Positions 9,430 to 18,287 of a stretch of 64,000 nt of DNA are shown piece by piece. Within the stretch, counting starts at the first letter, position 1. Every line of letters starts with the position of its first letter. This DNA is from Saccharospirillum sp. (lineage in GTDB: Bacteria > Pseudomonadota > Gammaproteobacteria > Pseudomonadales > Natronospirillaceae), in contig JAIUML010000015.1 of assembly GCA_022565595.1 (NCBI GenBank), forward strand, positions 1 through 64,000, given 5' to 3'. Made by a program: the position numbers and the translations under genes. Under the pieces are notes generated by a model. That model did no database searches. It saw only the letters and a list, made by a program, of their open reading frames with translations, and was not told the origin of the DNA.

Positions 9430-10779
9430 TTAAAACGCATCGATATCCCGCTGTCGCAAGTATTCAGCTACGTTGTACGCTGAACGAGCAAAGTCATTAA
9501 CCTGGTTCAGGGTTCTATTGAGATCGTATGATTTATCGGTCAGGTGTAGGTGCAAAGTCTCTGCAAGCTTTCGTCCAAGAAAGTCCCCAATTTGTTGAAA
9601 CTCCGTGGTCAACACATACTGAACGCCCCGATAAGGGATGTCCTGTATGCTGGAGCGTTCGAAGTCTGCCGACTCAATGGCTGTTAAGGTGACCCTGGCA
9701 AAGGGCGCTACATCGGTGTAATCGGGGTTGGTGTACAGCGATCTGCGGGTGCCGGGAGGCACCTGTACGATGCCGTATTGTTGTTCAACAGCGTTATGAT
9801 ATTGATTAGAGGTAGCCCATTCGACAAAGCGCCATGCGGCTTCCTGGTGCCGGGACTGCTTGGGAACCGAAAACCCCCACGACCAGAGCCAACTGGTACC
9901 CGTACGAGTGATCTGCTCAGGGGCGTGGCTGTAGCCTATATGTTCAAAAAAAGGGGTGTTGGCCAGTGAACTGGCCGCGGCGGTCGAGTCTACCCATAGG
10001 TCGCAGTGGCCATGAGAGAAGGCGTTGAGGTTTTCTGCATAACCATTGTGCCAGGCTTGAGGTAGGCCATGGGTCTTCTGTAGGTCCAGATAAAAAGTAA
10101 GCGCTTCCTGCCATTCCTCGGAGTTAATTTGCGGGTTCCAGTCCATATCGAACCAGCGCCCTCCAAAGGCGTTGATCATGGTCGATACCAGCGCCATATT
10201 CTCACCCCAGCCAGGCTTGCCGCGCAAACATATCTTGCCGTGTTGGCCGTCAGAACGAGTGGCAAGGATGGACAGTGTCTGCTGGATGTCTTGCCAACTC
10301 GGGTGCAAGTCGATGTCCAGGCCATAACGATTCAGTACATCCTTACGGTAGTAGGTTATTGAACTCTCACCGTAGAAGGGCAGGCCATAGTGCTGGTCGC
10401 CATCCGAAAAAGCGTCAAGCACAGTTTCAATCATGTCATTGCCCTGGCTCAGATACTCGATGATGCGACTGGGTACCGGGCTCAGTCTGCCACTGTTACC
10501 CCAGGTTGGCGCTTCAAGGATGCCGATGGTATAAACATCGTACCTTGGTTGGGCTCTTTTGCTGTCGCGAGATAGCGCTAGCCTGAGTACCGACTCGTCC
10601 AGAAAGTGCCAGTTCAGTTGAATGGATGGATTCGCCTGAGTGAATTGACTTGCCAATAGCTGCATACGCAGCATGTCGCTGTTGTCGGCCGTTGCGATAT
10701 TCAGGACAGTCGAATGAGCGTTGATTGATACCATGCAGGCAAGAAGGGTTATGATAGAATGTGCGATTTTATGTTTCAT
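9430..10779 (-). CDS. Sugar/polyol ABC transporter substrate-binding protein (second copy)
   Basis: A 449-residue exported binding protein of family 1 with a signal peptide (MKHKIAHSIITLLACMVSINAHS). It is a clear paralogue of the protein at 14425-15741: shared blocks include YGLPFYGESSITYYR (LPFYGESSMTYYR in the other), KICLRGKPGWGENMALVSTM, GGRWFDMDWNPQ, GTSWLWSWGFSVP, and PPGTR. The two have clearly diverged. No permeases or ATPase accompany it, so it may share the adjacent permeases, extend ligand range, or serve as a ligand reporter for the downstream chemoreceptor. Ligand is probably a polyol by association with the dehydrogenase genes. Confidence 0.85.
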   Translation of the reverse strand: MKHKIAHSIITLLACMVSINAHSTVLNIATADNSDMLRMQLLASQFTQANPSIQLNWHFLDESVLRLALSRDSKRAQPRYDVYTIGILEAPTWGNSGRLSPVPSRIIEYLSQGNDMIETVLDAFSDGDQHYGLPFYGESSITYYRKDVLNRYGLDIDLHPSWQDIQQTLSILATRSDGQHGKICLRGKPGWGENMALVSTMINAFGGRWFDMDWNPQINSEEWQEALTFYLDLQKTHGLPQAWHNGYAENLNAFSHGHCDLWVDSTAAASSLANTPFFEHIGYSHAPEQITRTGTSWLWSWGFSVPKQSRHQEAAWRFVEWATSNQYHNAVEQQYGIVQVPPGTRRSLYTNPDYTDVAPFARVTLTAIESADFERSSIQDIPYRGVQYVLTTEFQQIGDFLGRKLAETLHLHLTDKSYDLNRTLNQVNDFARSAYNVAEYLRQRDIDAF

Positions 10780-11069
10780 ATCGAGTACACTTTTATTGTA
10801 TTAGTTAGTGTCCATCCGAAAAACAACCAGATGTACCTTATCTGGATGGTCTCCTGTTAATACTAACTGTGACTCTGTCAATAAACAGTACTCAGATCTT
10901 GAATATCAATACTCTATATCAGTCGATAGTAAGGCCTTGAAATCCATTGAATGGATTCTATTGCATTCTATAAAAAGACGCGTCCATGCGAATCCGCTCA
11001 ATGTAACTGGGGTAATCCTTGAGGAGAGTCACTGCGGTGAGAATTGACTCGGGGGTGAGCTGTCAAATG

Positions 11070-12542
11070 CTATGAGCAATATTGCTTAATGATATGATCA
11101 AGTGGCATGTGATCCAGGTCACGCAACAGTCGTTTTACGGTGGCGCAAAAATCCTGTGTGGCGGTATCATTGCTCTGACCAAAGAATTTTTCATGTTTTA
11201 GCAGGGTGTCCGGGTTCGATGAAAATTTTACCCGAAGGCGTTCACTCAAGTTGGGCTCTGCTACATCCAGCGGGTTTCCTGCAAGGTCCTTGCCTTCAAG
11301 CTTTTTCAGGAAACAGGCAAAGGCCAGTGCCATTCTCGGTGATACCTTGCTGGCTTTCAGTTGTTGGCGAACGATCGGCATCAGGAAGTTTTTCAGACGA
11401 CTGTAGCCATCGGTGGCGACACGCTTGACGCTGTCCTGGACCACAGGATTGCTGAAGCGTTGGATAATCTTCTGGATGTATCTATCCTTGGTGTTCTGAT
11501 CAAAGTCGGAAATGGAGGGGGCTGCGTCCTGCTGCATGTAGTCGACGGCGAGATGGTGAATGTCGGGATGCTGCATTAAATCATGAACATAACGCAGACC
11601 CATTAGGTAACCAACCTGGGCCGTTAAAATATGAGTGCCGTTCAGAATGCGTATTTTTAGTCGTTCGTAAGGTTCGACATCGGCAACAAAGTCCACACCG
11701 ACATCCTCCCACAGGGGCCGGCCGGCGATGAAACTATCCTCAACGACCCATTGAGTAAAGGGTTCAGCCAGCACCGGGCATTGATCAACCAGGTTGTCGG
11801 TCAACGCAGCGATCCGTGCCGAAAGGTCGGGCGGTGTTACTGGAGTAATGCGATCGACCATTGAATTGGGAAAGCTGACATGAGCAGCCATCCAATCGAT
11901 CAGGTCGTTTTCACCCGCCAGTTGTAAGTAGGCCGTCAGGGCGGCTTTGAATACCGAGCCATTACCGGGAACATTATCGCAGGACATCAGGGTTACCGGT
12001 CCAGCATCGTTGGATTTTCTCAAGGCAAGCGCCAGCCGAAGAAAGCCAAACAGACTTTTCGGGTGCTTCGGATTGTTCAGATCCTCTAACACGCTTGGGT
12101 GCTTGCTCAGAAAGCGGTTCTGTTCGAAATCAAAGAGGTAGCCACCTTCTGTTATGGTGGTGCTGATGATTCGAGTTTGTTCAGCGGCCATAACCTCAAT
12201 GGCTGCCCTGGCGTCATCCGCCGCCGCAATCAAACGCGTGATGGCGCCAATGGGCATCAAGTTTTCGGTGGTCTGATCGGCTTCGACCAGAATGTAGAGG
12301 CCATCTTGATCCTGGAGCTGCTTCAACAGGGGTTGGTCGGAGGGAAGCAGGCCGATACCCGTAATTGACCAGCCGTGGTTTGGATGCACTCTATTGACGA
12401 GTTCCTGGTATCGGGCCATGTGAGCACGATGAAAGTTGCCGACGCCAATGTGCACAATGCCGGGTGTCAACTGTTCTCTGCTATAGTCTGAATTTGGCGC
12501 GACCGAAGCCGCTGCGCGATAGTAGTCGCTCAGTGAACGCAT
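11070..12542 (-). CDS. Mannitol-type polyol dehydrogenase
   Basis: A 490-residue member of the long-chain polyol dehydrogenase family (mannitol 2-dehydrogenase, arabinitol dehydrogenase, fructuronate reductase). Seen: the nucleotide-binding start GIVHIGVGNFHRAHMARY and the catalytic K-x4-N-x2-H pattern in LKIRILNGTHILTAQVGYL. The enzyme oxidises a polyol such as mannitol or arabinitol to a ketose with NAD. AGGAG lies seven bases before the ATG. It is the last gene of the binding protein-permease-permease-dehydrogenase operon, so it most likely acts on the imported polyol. Confidence 0.88.
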   Translation of the reverse strand: MRSLSDYYRAAASVAPNSDYSREQLTPGIVHIGVGNFHRAHMARYQELVNRVHPNHGWSITGIGLLPSDQPLLKQLQDQDGLYILVEADQTTENLMPIGAITRLIAAADDARAAIEVMAAEQTRIISTTITEGGYLFDFEQNRFLSKHPSVLEDLNNPKHPKSLFGFLRLALALRKSNDAGPVTLMSCDNVPGNGSVFKAALTAYLQLAGENDLIDWMAAHVSFPNSMVDRITPVTPPDLSARIAALTDNLVDQCPVLAEPFTQWVVEDSFIAGRPLWEDVGVDFVADVEPYERLKIRILNGTHILTAQVGYLMGLRYVHDLMQHPDIHHLAVDYMQQDAAPSISDFDQNTKDRYIQKIIQRFSNPVVQDSVKRVATDGYSRLKNFLMPIVRQQLKASKVSPRMALAFACFLKKLEGKDLAGNPLDVAEPNLSERLRVKFSSNPDTLLKHEKFFGQSNDTATQDFCATVKRLLRDLDHMPLDHIIKQYCS

Positions 12543-12635
12543 GGATGTCTCCTGTAAGTACTTGCTTACTTGTCTCTTCGGGGGCTATGTATTTGCGCAG
12601 CCAGTATTACGTAACTCATTCGACATCTGGCCAGC

Positions 12636-13466
12636 TCACTTGACGGCACCAAAGGTCAGCCCCCGAACCAATTGTTTCATGCTCAACCAACCAAAGATCA
12701 CTATTGGGGCCACGGCCAGGGTTGAGGCAGCCGATAGCCGTGCCCAGAACAGCCCTTCCGGGTTGGAGTAGGATGCGATAAAGGCGGTCAAGGGCGCGGC
12801 TTTTGAGGCCGTCAGGTTCAATGACCAGAAAGCTTCATTCCAACTCAGGATCACCGCCAACAGGAAGCTGGAGGCTATGCCGCCCATGCTGATGGGCAAG
12901 ATGATGGTCATGATTTCCTGTCGGGTATCAACCCCATCCATCCGCCCTGCTTCGAGAATTTCTGTCGGTATCTCGCGGAAATAGGTGTAAATCATCCAGA
13001 TCATGATGGGCAGGTTCATCAGTGCAAAAATAATGATCAGGCCCAGGCGAGAATCGAGCAGACCGGTATCTCTAAATAACAAATAAATAGGGATCAAAAC
13101 CCCAACCGGAGGCATCATTTTGGTGGACAGCATCCATAAGAGAGTACCCTTGGTGCGTTTTGAAGGATAAAACGCCATGGCATAGGCCGCCGGCACAGCC
13201 AGCAACAAGCCGATGATCGACGAGCCCAGAGCAATGACGACAGAGTTCCAGGCAAAGCGCGTGTAGTTTGAGCGCTCAAAGATGCCAATGTAGTTCTCCA
13301 GTGTAGGCTTAAAAAACAACTGTGGCGGCATGGAGATGGCTTGAATCTCGGTTTTCAGGGAGGTGAGTACCATCCAGAAAATCGGGAAGAAAATCAGCAG
13401 CGCTATGGCCCAGCAAAGTACAGTGGCGGTTAATTCCTTGGCGACTTTTTGGGAATGCAGTTTCAT
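12636..13466 (-). CDS. Polyol ABC transporter permease (MalG type)
   Basis: A 276-residue inner-membrane protein with about six spans and an EAA loop (EAGRMDGVDTRQEIMTIILP) typical of MalG-type carbohydrate permeases. The N-terminal span is AVLCWAIALLIFFPIFWMVL. Its start lies nine bases after the stop of the partner permease. It resembles permeases of sorbitol/mannitol (SmoG/MtlG) systems in gene order and size. Confidence 0.88.
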   Translation of the reverse strand: MKLHSQKVAKELTATVLCWAIALLIFFPIFWMVLTSLKTEIQAISMPPQLFFKPTLENYIGIFERSNYTRFAWNSVVIALGSSIIGLLLAVPAAYAMAFYPSKRTKGTLLWMLSTKMMPPVGVLIPIYLLFRDTGLLDSRLGLIIIFALMNLPIMIWMIYTYFREIPTEILEAGRMDGVDTRQEIMTIILPISMGGIASSFLLAVILSWNEAFWSLNLTASKAAPLTAFIASYSNPEGLFWARLSAASTLAVAPIVIFGWLSMKQLVRGLTFGAVK

Positions 13467-13475
13467 GGTGTGTCC

Positions 13476-14372
13476 TCAATGCTCTGCCAGGGTCTTGCCG
13501 ACCACACGAATCAGAAAGATGGCGACAATGTTGGCCAGGATGACGGCAACAATGCCCCCGGCGGACGCCATGCCGACATCGAATTGCAGCAGGGCTTGCT
13601 GGAAAATCAGGTAAGCGAGGTTGGTTGTTTGCGTACCTGGGCCGCCACCAGTGGTGATATAAATTTCCGCAAAGATGGTCAGCAGGAAGATGGTTTCGAT
13701 CATGATGACAATGATCAACGGCCGTTGCAGATGCGGAATTGCTATGTGGCGAAAAATATCTACAGGGCCAGCGCCTTCCAGCCGGGCCGCTTCAACCTGA
13801 TCCTGGTCCATGCTTTGCAGTGCTGTCATCAGAATAAGAATGGCGAAGGGCATCCATTGCCAACTGACAATGATGATAATGGCGAGCATGGGGTATTGTG
13901 AAAACCAGTCGATGGGTGTGGTTCCAATCAGGTTTGAAATAAAGGCGGACAGACCATTGACCGGATGGAAGATCAGGTTCTTCCAAATCAGTGCATTGAC
14001 CGTCGGCATAATGAAAAAGGGGGCGATGATTAGAACCCTGGCAATGTTGCGCCCGTAAAAGGGTTGGTCGATGACCACAGCAATCAGGGTGCCCAGAACG
14101 ATGGTGATCAGCAGTACAGAACCGACCAGGACCAGTGTATTGGTCAACCCTGCGATAAAACTGGGGTCGGAAAAGAAGTACTGATAATTCCCGAAACCGG
14201 CAAATTGACGAAACCCCGGCATCAGGAGATTGTAATCCTGAAAGGAGTAATAGATGGTCATGCCGAGTGGTACGGCCATCCAGATAAACAAGGCAACTAC
14301 GGATGGGATCAACAGCCAGCGTGCAATTCGGCGGTTGTGGTCTTGAGCGTTCATAGCGGTACTTCCTGGCAA
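13476..14372 (-). CDS. Polyol ABC transporter permease (MalF type)
   Basis: A 298-residue inner-membrane permease, partner of the next gene. Visible: an N-terminal span (WLLIPSVVALFIWMAVPLGM), five further hydrophobic segments, and the EAA loop EAARLEGAGPVDIFRHIAIP. It lies between the binding-protein gene and the second permease, the standard order for sorbitol/mannitol importers. No ATPase gene follows within the locus. Confidence 0.88.
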   Translation of the reverse strand: MPGSTAMNAQDHNRRIARWLLIPSVVALFIWMAVPLGMTIYYSFQDYNLLMPGFRQFAGFGNYQYFFSDPSFIAGLTNTLVLVGSVLLITIVLGTLIAVVIDQPFYGRNIARVLIIAPFFIMPTVNALIWKNLIFHPVNGLSAFISNLIGTTPIDWFSQYPMLAIIIIVSWQWMPFAILILMTALQSMDQDQVEAARLEGAGPVDIFRHIAIPHLQRPLIIVIMIETIFLLTIFAEIYITTGGGPGTQTTNLAYLIFQQALLQFDVGMASAGGIVAVILANIVAIFLIRVVGKTLAEH

Positions 14373-14390
14373 TGCAATCGAACAGTGATG

Positions 14391-14414
14391 GGCGCCTGCC
14401 TGGAGGCAGGCGCC
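14391..14414 (-). other. Intercistronic hairpin between binding-protein and permease genes
   Basis: GGCGCCTGCC and GGCAGGCGCC form a perfect 10-bp GC-rich stem with a TGGA loop, 10 bases past the binding-protein stop. No T-run follows on the minus strand. Such hairpins usually protect the upstream mRNA from 3' decay so that binding protein outnumbers permeases. Confidence 0.7.
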
Positions 14415-14424
14415 AGGACAGGCG

Positions 14425-15741
14425 TTAATCGATATAGCCGCCGCGCACCATTTCCCTGCGAACCAGTTGCTGGGAATTATTCAGTGCCTGGTCAACCGTT
14501 GTGCTTCCCGCCAGGGCTCCTGACAATTGTTGACCAACAACAGTCGCGAACGCCTGGAAGCGGGGGATGGCCACAAACTGAACGCCGGTGTAGGGCGATG
14601 GATCCAGGGTGGAGTCACTCGGATCAGCCTTCTCCATTTGCTTCAAGGTCATTTCAGCAAAAGGGGCTGCCGCAAGGTATTCGGCGTTTTCGTAGGTTGA
14701 GATACGAGTGCCCGGTGGGATGGCGGCAATGCCATGCTCTTGAGCGACCAGATCGGAGTACTCTTTCGATGTGGCCCAGGCAATGAACTTCTTCGCCTCT
14801 TCTGCATTGTTGGAACTGCTGGGAATGGCCAATGACCAGGCCCAGAGCCAGCCACTGCCTTTCTCGGTGACCTGACTTGGTGCCGCTGCGAAGCTGACTC
14901 GATCATGGACTCGGCTCTCGCTGGTATCGGTCACGAAGGCACCGGCCACAGTCGCATCGACCCACATGGCGCAGTTGCCACTGTTAAAGAGAGCCAGATT
15001 CTCGTTGAAACCATTGGAGCTGGCGCCGGGAGGGCCGTAGCTGCGCACCAGGTCGACGTAAAACTCAATGGCGTCACGCCAGGGTTGACTGGTTAACTGG
15101 GGCTCCCAGTCCATATCAAACCACTGGCCACCGTGGGCGTTGACGATGGTGCTGATGATGGCCATGTTCTGGCCCCAACCGGCCAGACCACGCAGGCAAA
15201 TCCCATATTGGTTGTTGCCGGGATCGTGCAGCGCTTCGGCAAAATCCCTCACCTGATGCCAGGTCGGTTGTTCCGGCATAGTCAGGCCCGCCTGATCAAA
15301 GAGGTCGGTGCGGTAGTAGGTCATGGAGCTCTCACCGTAGAACGGCAAGGCGTACAGAGTGCCTTCGTGTGACAGGGCTTCCCGAATGGAGGGGAAGAGG
15401 TCGTCCACGTCGTAACTGGCGGGCAAGTTGCCCATTTCAACCAGCCAGCCATTGCCACCCCAGATGGGGGCTTCATAGCTGCCGATGGTCATGATGTCGA
15501 ACTGCCCGCTGCCAGCTGCGATGTCCGTGGTCAATCGCTGACGCAGCACATTTTCTTCCAGGACGACGAAATCGAGCTGAATATTGAGATTGGCGTCTTC
15601 ATAAGCACTGGCCAGGGCTTCCATGCGAACCATGTCACCGTTGTTGACGGTTCCAATGGTGAGCGTGGTCTGTTGTGCAAAAGCACTGGAGGCCAGAGTG
15701 CAAATCGCGACTCCGATCAGTGTCGGGTTGTACTTGATCAT
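14425..15741 (-). CDS. Polyol ABC transporter substrate-binding protein
   Basis: A 438-residue periplasmic binding protein of the carbohydrate family 1. The signal peptide runs to about residue 22 (MIKYNPTLIGVAICTLASSAFA). Blocks include LTIGTVNNGDMVRMEALA, LPFYGESSMTYYRTDLF, NQYGICLRGLAGWGQNM and GGQWFDMDWEPQ. It is first in the operon with the two permeases and the polyol dehydrogenase, so it probably captures mannitol, sorbitol or a related polyol. A divergent AraC gene is upstream. A diverged paralogue is encoded at 9430-10779. Confidence 0.9.
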   Translation of the reverse strand: MIKYNPTLIGVAICTLASSAFAQQTTLTIGTVNNGDMVRMEALASAYEDANLNIQLDFVVLEENVLRQRLTTDIAAGSGQFDIMTIGSYEAPIWGGNGWLVEMGNLPASYDVDDLFPSIREALSHEGTLYALPFYGESSMTYYRTDLFDQAGLTMPEQPTWHQVRDFAEALHDPGNNQYGICLRGLAGWGQNMAIISTIVNAHGGQWFDMDWEPQLTSQPWRDAIEFYVDLVRSYGPPGASSNGFNENLALFNSGNCAMWVDATVAGAFVTDTSESRVHDRVSFAAAPSQVTEKGSGWLWAWSLAIPSSSNNAEEAKKFIAWATSKEYSDLVAQEHGIAAIPPGTRISTYENAEYLAAAPFAEMTLKQMEKADPSDSTLDPSPYTGVQFVAIPRFQAFATVVGQQLSGALAGSTTVDQALNNSQQLVRREMVRGGYID

Positions 15742-15892
15742 AATGTAACTCCTGGAATGGTGTTGAGTTCGTTGTTTTTGTCAGTCGTTGGATCAGGAGG
15801 CCAACGGCTGCTTGAATCCCCTTCGAGGAACACCCCCATTAAAGCGTTGAAAGCAAGACCGGTCTAATACACAAGTCAGGGAATACTGATAC

Positions 15893-15946
15893 TTTTTCTA
15901 ACAACCCTGGGTGGATCGGGAATGCATTTACTTTGCGTTAGAAAAA
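15893..15946. promoter_or_regulatory. Spaced inverted repeat, candidate AraC-type operator
   Basis: TTTTTCTAAC at 15893-15902 and its exact inverse GTTAGAAAAA at 15937-15946 lie 34 bases apart in the 399-bp gap between the polyol operon and the divergent AraC-family gene. A perfect 10-base match at this spacing, in a divergent regulator-operon gap, is what paired regulator half-sites would look like. The rest of the gap shows no other clear element. Confidence 0.5.
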
Positions 15947-16140
15947 AATCCATATCAGCACAAATCGGCTAATATATGGGGTAATTCAGAGGTTTTCTGG
16001 CGAGGTGCTGTCGCCAGGTCGTGGTGTTCGAGTACTCAGCCTGTGCAGAATAGTATCAGTATCCGAGTATTGTGGTATTGGATTGTACCCGTCGACTGAA
16101 CTATTGTTGAAGGCAATTCTGGCTCGCCAGGAGTATAACA

Positions 16141-17046
16141 ATGATAAAGCGAAACGCCTTGGCCCCCGTAGTCGAGTTCACAGATCAAGCTGCTGGCACT
16201 GTGCGTTATCTGGAGCACGGTTCACCGAGCAAGCGGATTCACTGGCATTTGCACGACGACTATGAATTGCACCTGATCGTCAGAACCCAGGGCAAAGTCT
16301 TTGTGGGTGATTACCTGGGGCCTTTCCGACCGGGGCAGTTGATTTTGACCGGGCCGGGTTTGCCGCATAACTGGATCACGACCACAAACGAAGCGGTAGA
16401 CATTCGCGATATGGTGCTGCATTTCAGCCCAACGGTGATGACCAGCGCCATGCAGGCATTGCCCGAGCTGATTGAGTTGAAGCCAATGCTGGAGCGCTCC
16501 CGATCCGGACTGGAATTTGAAGGCATTGATCTTGGCCAGATGAAGCGACGGTTTCAGCTTATACGGGATGCTCAGCGTCTGGAGCGGTTGCACCTCTTCC
16601 TTGAATTGATGCATGAACTGAGTCGCTGGCCCAACTATCGGCTGCTGTCGACGGTTCAGGTCGTATCGGCTGCCAATGAGCACGCGCAGAAAAAAGTCAG
16701 CGCGGTGATCGATTATGTCATGGAGCATTACGCCCAACCCATCACACTCAATGACGCGGCGCAACTGGTCAACATGACCGATACCTATTTCTCCCGGTTT
16801 TTCCGGCAGTCTACCGGCCATCGTTTTGTCGACCTGGTGAACCGGGTTCGCATCAGTCGCGCCTGCTCCTTGCTGGTCGAAACCGACCAGAATATCACCA
16901 CCATCTGCTACACCGTGGGTTTCAACAATGTCGCCAACTTTAACCGACGATTCCAGGAGCTCAAGGGGGTGACACCGCGTACTTACCGTAAAACCGCGAC
17001 CGTGCGTGAGGTTGAGGCCGGCAGCCTGCCGATGCCGACGCGCTGA
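16141..17046 (+). CDS. AraC-family transcriptional regulator of the polyol locus
   Basis: A 301-residue regulator with an N-terminal cupin-like sugar-binding domain (HWHLHDDYELHLIVRTQGKV, then FRPGQLILTGPGLPHNW) and a C-terminal double helix-turn-helix (QPITLNDAAQLVNMTDTYFS, then TTICYTVGFNNVANFNRRF). This architecture matches MtlR-type activators of mannitol/arabitol operons. It is transcribed divergently from the ABC importer-dehydrogenase operon and most likely activates it when the polyol is bound. The assignment to a polyol is from context. Confidence 0.88.
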   Translation: MIKRNALAPVVEFTDQAAGTVRYLEHGSPSKRIHWHLHDDYELHLIVRTQGKVFVGDYLGPFRPGQLILTGPGLPHNWITTTNEAVDIRDMVLHFSPTVMTSAMQALPELIELKPMLERSRSGLEFEGIDLGQMKRRFQLIRDAQRLERLHLFLELMHELSRWPNYRLLSTVQVVSAANEHAQKKVSAVIDYVMEHYAQPITLNDAAQLVNMTDTYFSRFFRQSTGHRFVDLVNRVRISRACSLLVETDQNITTICYTVGFNNVANFNRRFQELKGVTPRTYRKTATVREVEAGSLPMPTR

Positions 17047-17181
17047 CAGGGGGGTGCCTATCCGGAGGTAACGACTCAGTACAATAAAAAAGTATCGCTA
17101 TTCGGTTTGAACTCGACTGTTTCGGCGATCAGCCTTCCGTACCATGGGGTTATTTTCGACAACTAGAACGGGAATCACACC

Positions 17182-17988
17182 ATGGTAAAACACAGCCCCG
17201 CGAGCCTGAACGGCAAGACACTTTTAATCACCGGCGCAGGAGGCGACATCGGATTAGCCTGCGCGCGTGCCCTGGGGCAGCTCGGCGCTCGCCTGGCCTT
17301 GCTGGACATCGACGCAGAGAAACTCGACTCAGCTCAAGCCGAGTTGGCGGAGCAGTCGATCACCTGCATGACTACCCAATGCAACATCACCGATGCCGCC
17401 GCAGTGTCGCGTAGCCTGGACGCCGTCGAACGCGAGTTGGGGCCGATCCATGGTCTGTTCAACAATGTTGGCTATCAGGGCGAGTTTGTTGCCACCCATC
17501 ACTATTCGTTGGTGGACTTTCAACGCGTCATCGATATCAATGTTACCGGGGCCTTTATTGTTCTCAGTGCGGTAACTGCGCGAATGGTGCAACAGGGTGG
17601 CGGGACAGTGGTCAATACAGTCAGTATGGCCGCCCTGGGCGGGCCGCCTAATATGCTGGCTTACGCGACCTCGAAAGCGGCGTTGCTGGGCATGACCAAA
17701 ACCGCCGCGACCGACCTGGCGCCGCACAATATCCGCGTGAACGCTATCTCACCGGCCTATATGGGGCCAGGCTTTATGTGGACACGCCAGGTCGAGTTGC
17801 AGGCGGCTGCAGGCAGCCAGTATTTTGATGCAGACCCGGCGGTGGTAGAGCAGCAGATGATCCAGTCCATACCTATGCGTCGCTATGGAAATATTGATGA
17901 GATTCCAGGCACAGTGGCGTTTCTGTTGAGTGACCAGTCGAGTTATATAACGGGTGTCAATATTCCCATTTCTGGAGGGATTGGTTGA
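17182..17988 (+). CDS. Short-chain dehydrogenase/reductase
   Basis: A 268-residue classical SDR. Cofactor motif TGAGGDIG near residue 19, an Asp after the second strand (LLDID) suggesting NAD preference, the NNVG motif, catalytic Ser in NTVSMAALGG and the Tyr-x-x-x-Lys in YATSKAALLG. The C-terminus ends in TGVNIPISGGIG as usual. Being next to the polyol regulator and importer, it may oxidise a second sugar alcohol or an intermediate; the substrate cannot be read from sequence. Confidence 0.82.
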   Translation: MVKHSPASLNGKTLLITGAGGDIGLACARALGQLGARLALLDIDAEKLDSAQAELAEQSITCMTTQCNITDAAAVSRSLDAVERELGPIHGLFNNVGYQGEFVATHHYSLVDFQRVIDINVTGAFIVLSAVTARMVQQGGGTVVNTVSMAALGGPPNMLAYATSKAALLGMTKTAATDLAPHNIRVNAISPAYMGPGFMWTRQVELQAAAGSQYFDADPAVVEQQMIQSIPMRRYGNIDEIPGTVAFLLSDQSSYITGVNIPISGGIG

Positions 17989-18044
17989 AGCAATCTGGGT
18001 CCAGGTATCGAATACCATTTAGCGCCCATAGTCCGCGTCGGCTA

Positions 18045-18208
18045 CCGGTGATGCCTCCGCAGGGTCGTCGTGGATAGGTCCCTGTAGACTAGACCGCAGG
18101 ATATAAATCCCATCCATGGGATTCACCCTTCGGGTTCGCTGCGCTCATGCTAAAACGCTCCCGGCGTTTTAGTCCATGCTGCGGACTTCCCTGCAGAGGC
18201 ATCACCGG
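18045..18208 (+). repeat. Degenerate copy of the structured palindromic element (copy A)
   Basis: Arms at 18045-18064 and 18189-18208 pair over 20 bases with one mismatch. The first 35 or so core bases (GTCGTCGTGGATAGGTCCCT and on) align with the core of the copies at 22933 and 35446. The inner part differs: it carries a perfect AATCCCAT-CC-ATGGGATT hairpin and an AAAACGC-GCGTTTT hairpin (about 18152-18170). It fills most of the gap between the dehydrogenase and rsmE. Confidence 0.65.
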
Positions 18209-18287
18209 CATCCGCCGCTCAAACTGTATCTGGTTCGAAAATTGTTCCAGTGAATCTGTGAGGCGAGGTCCGGTGCGAGAGTCTGTT

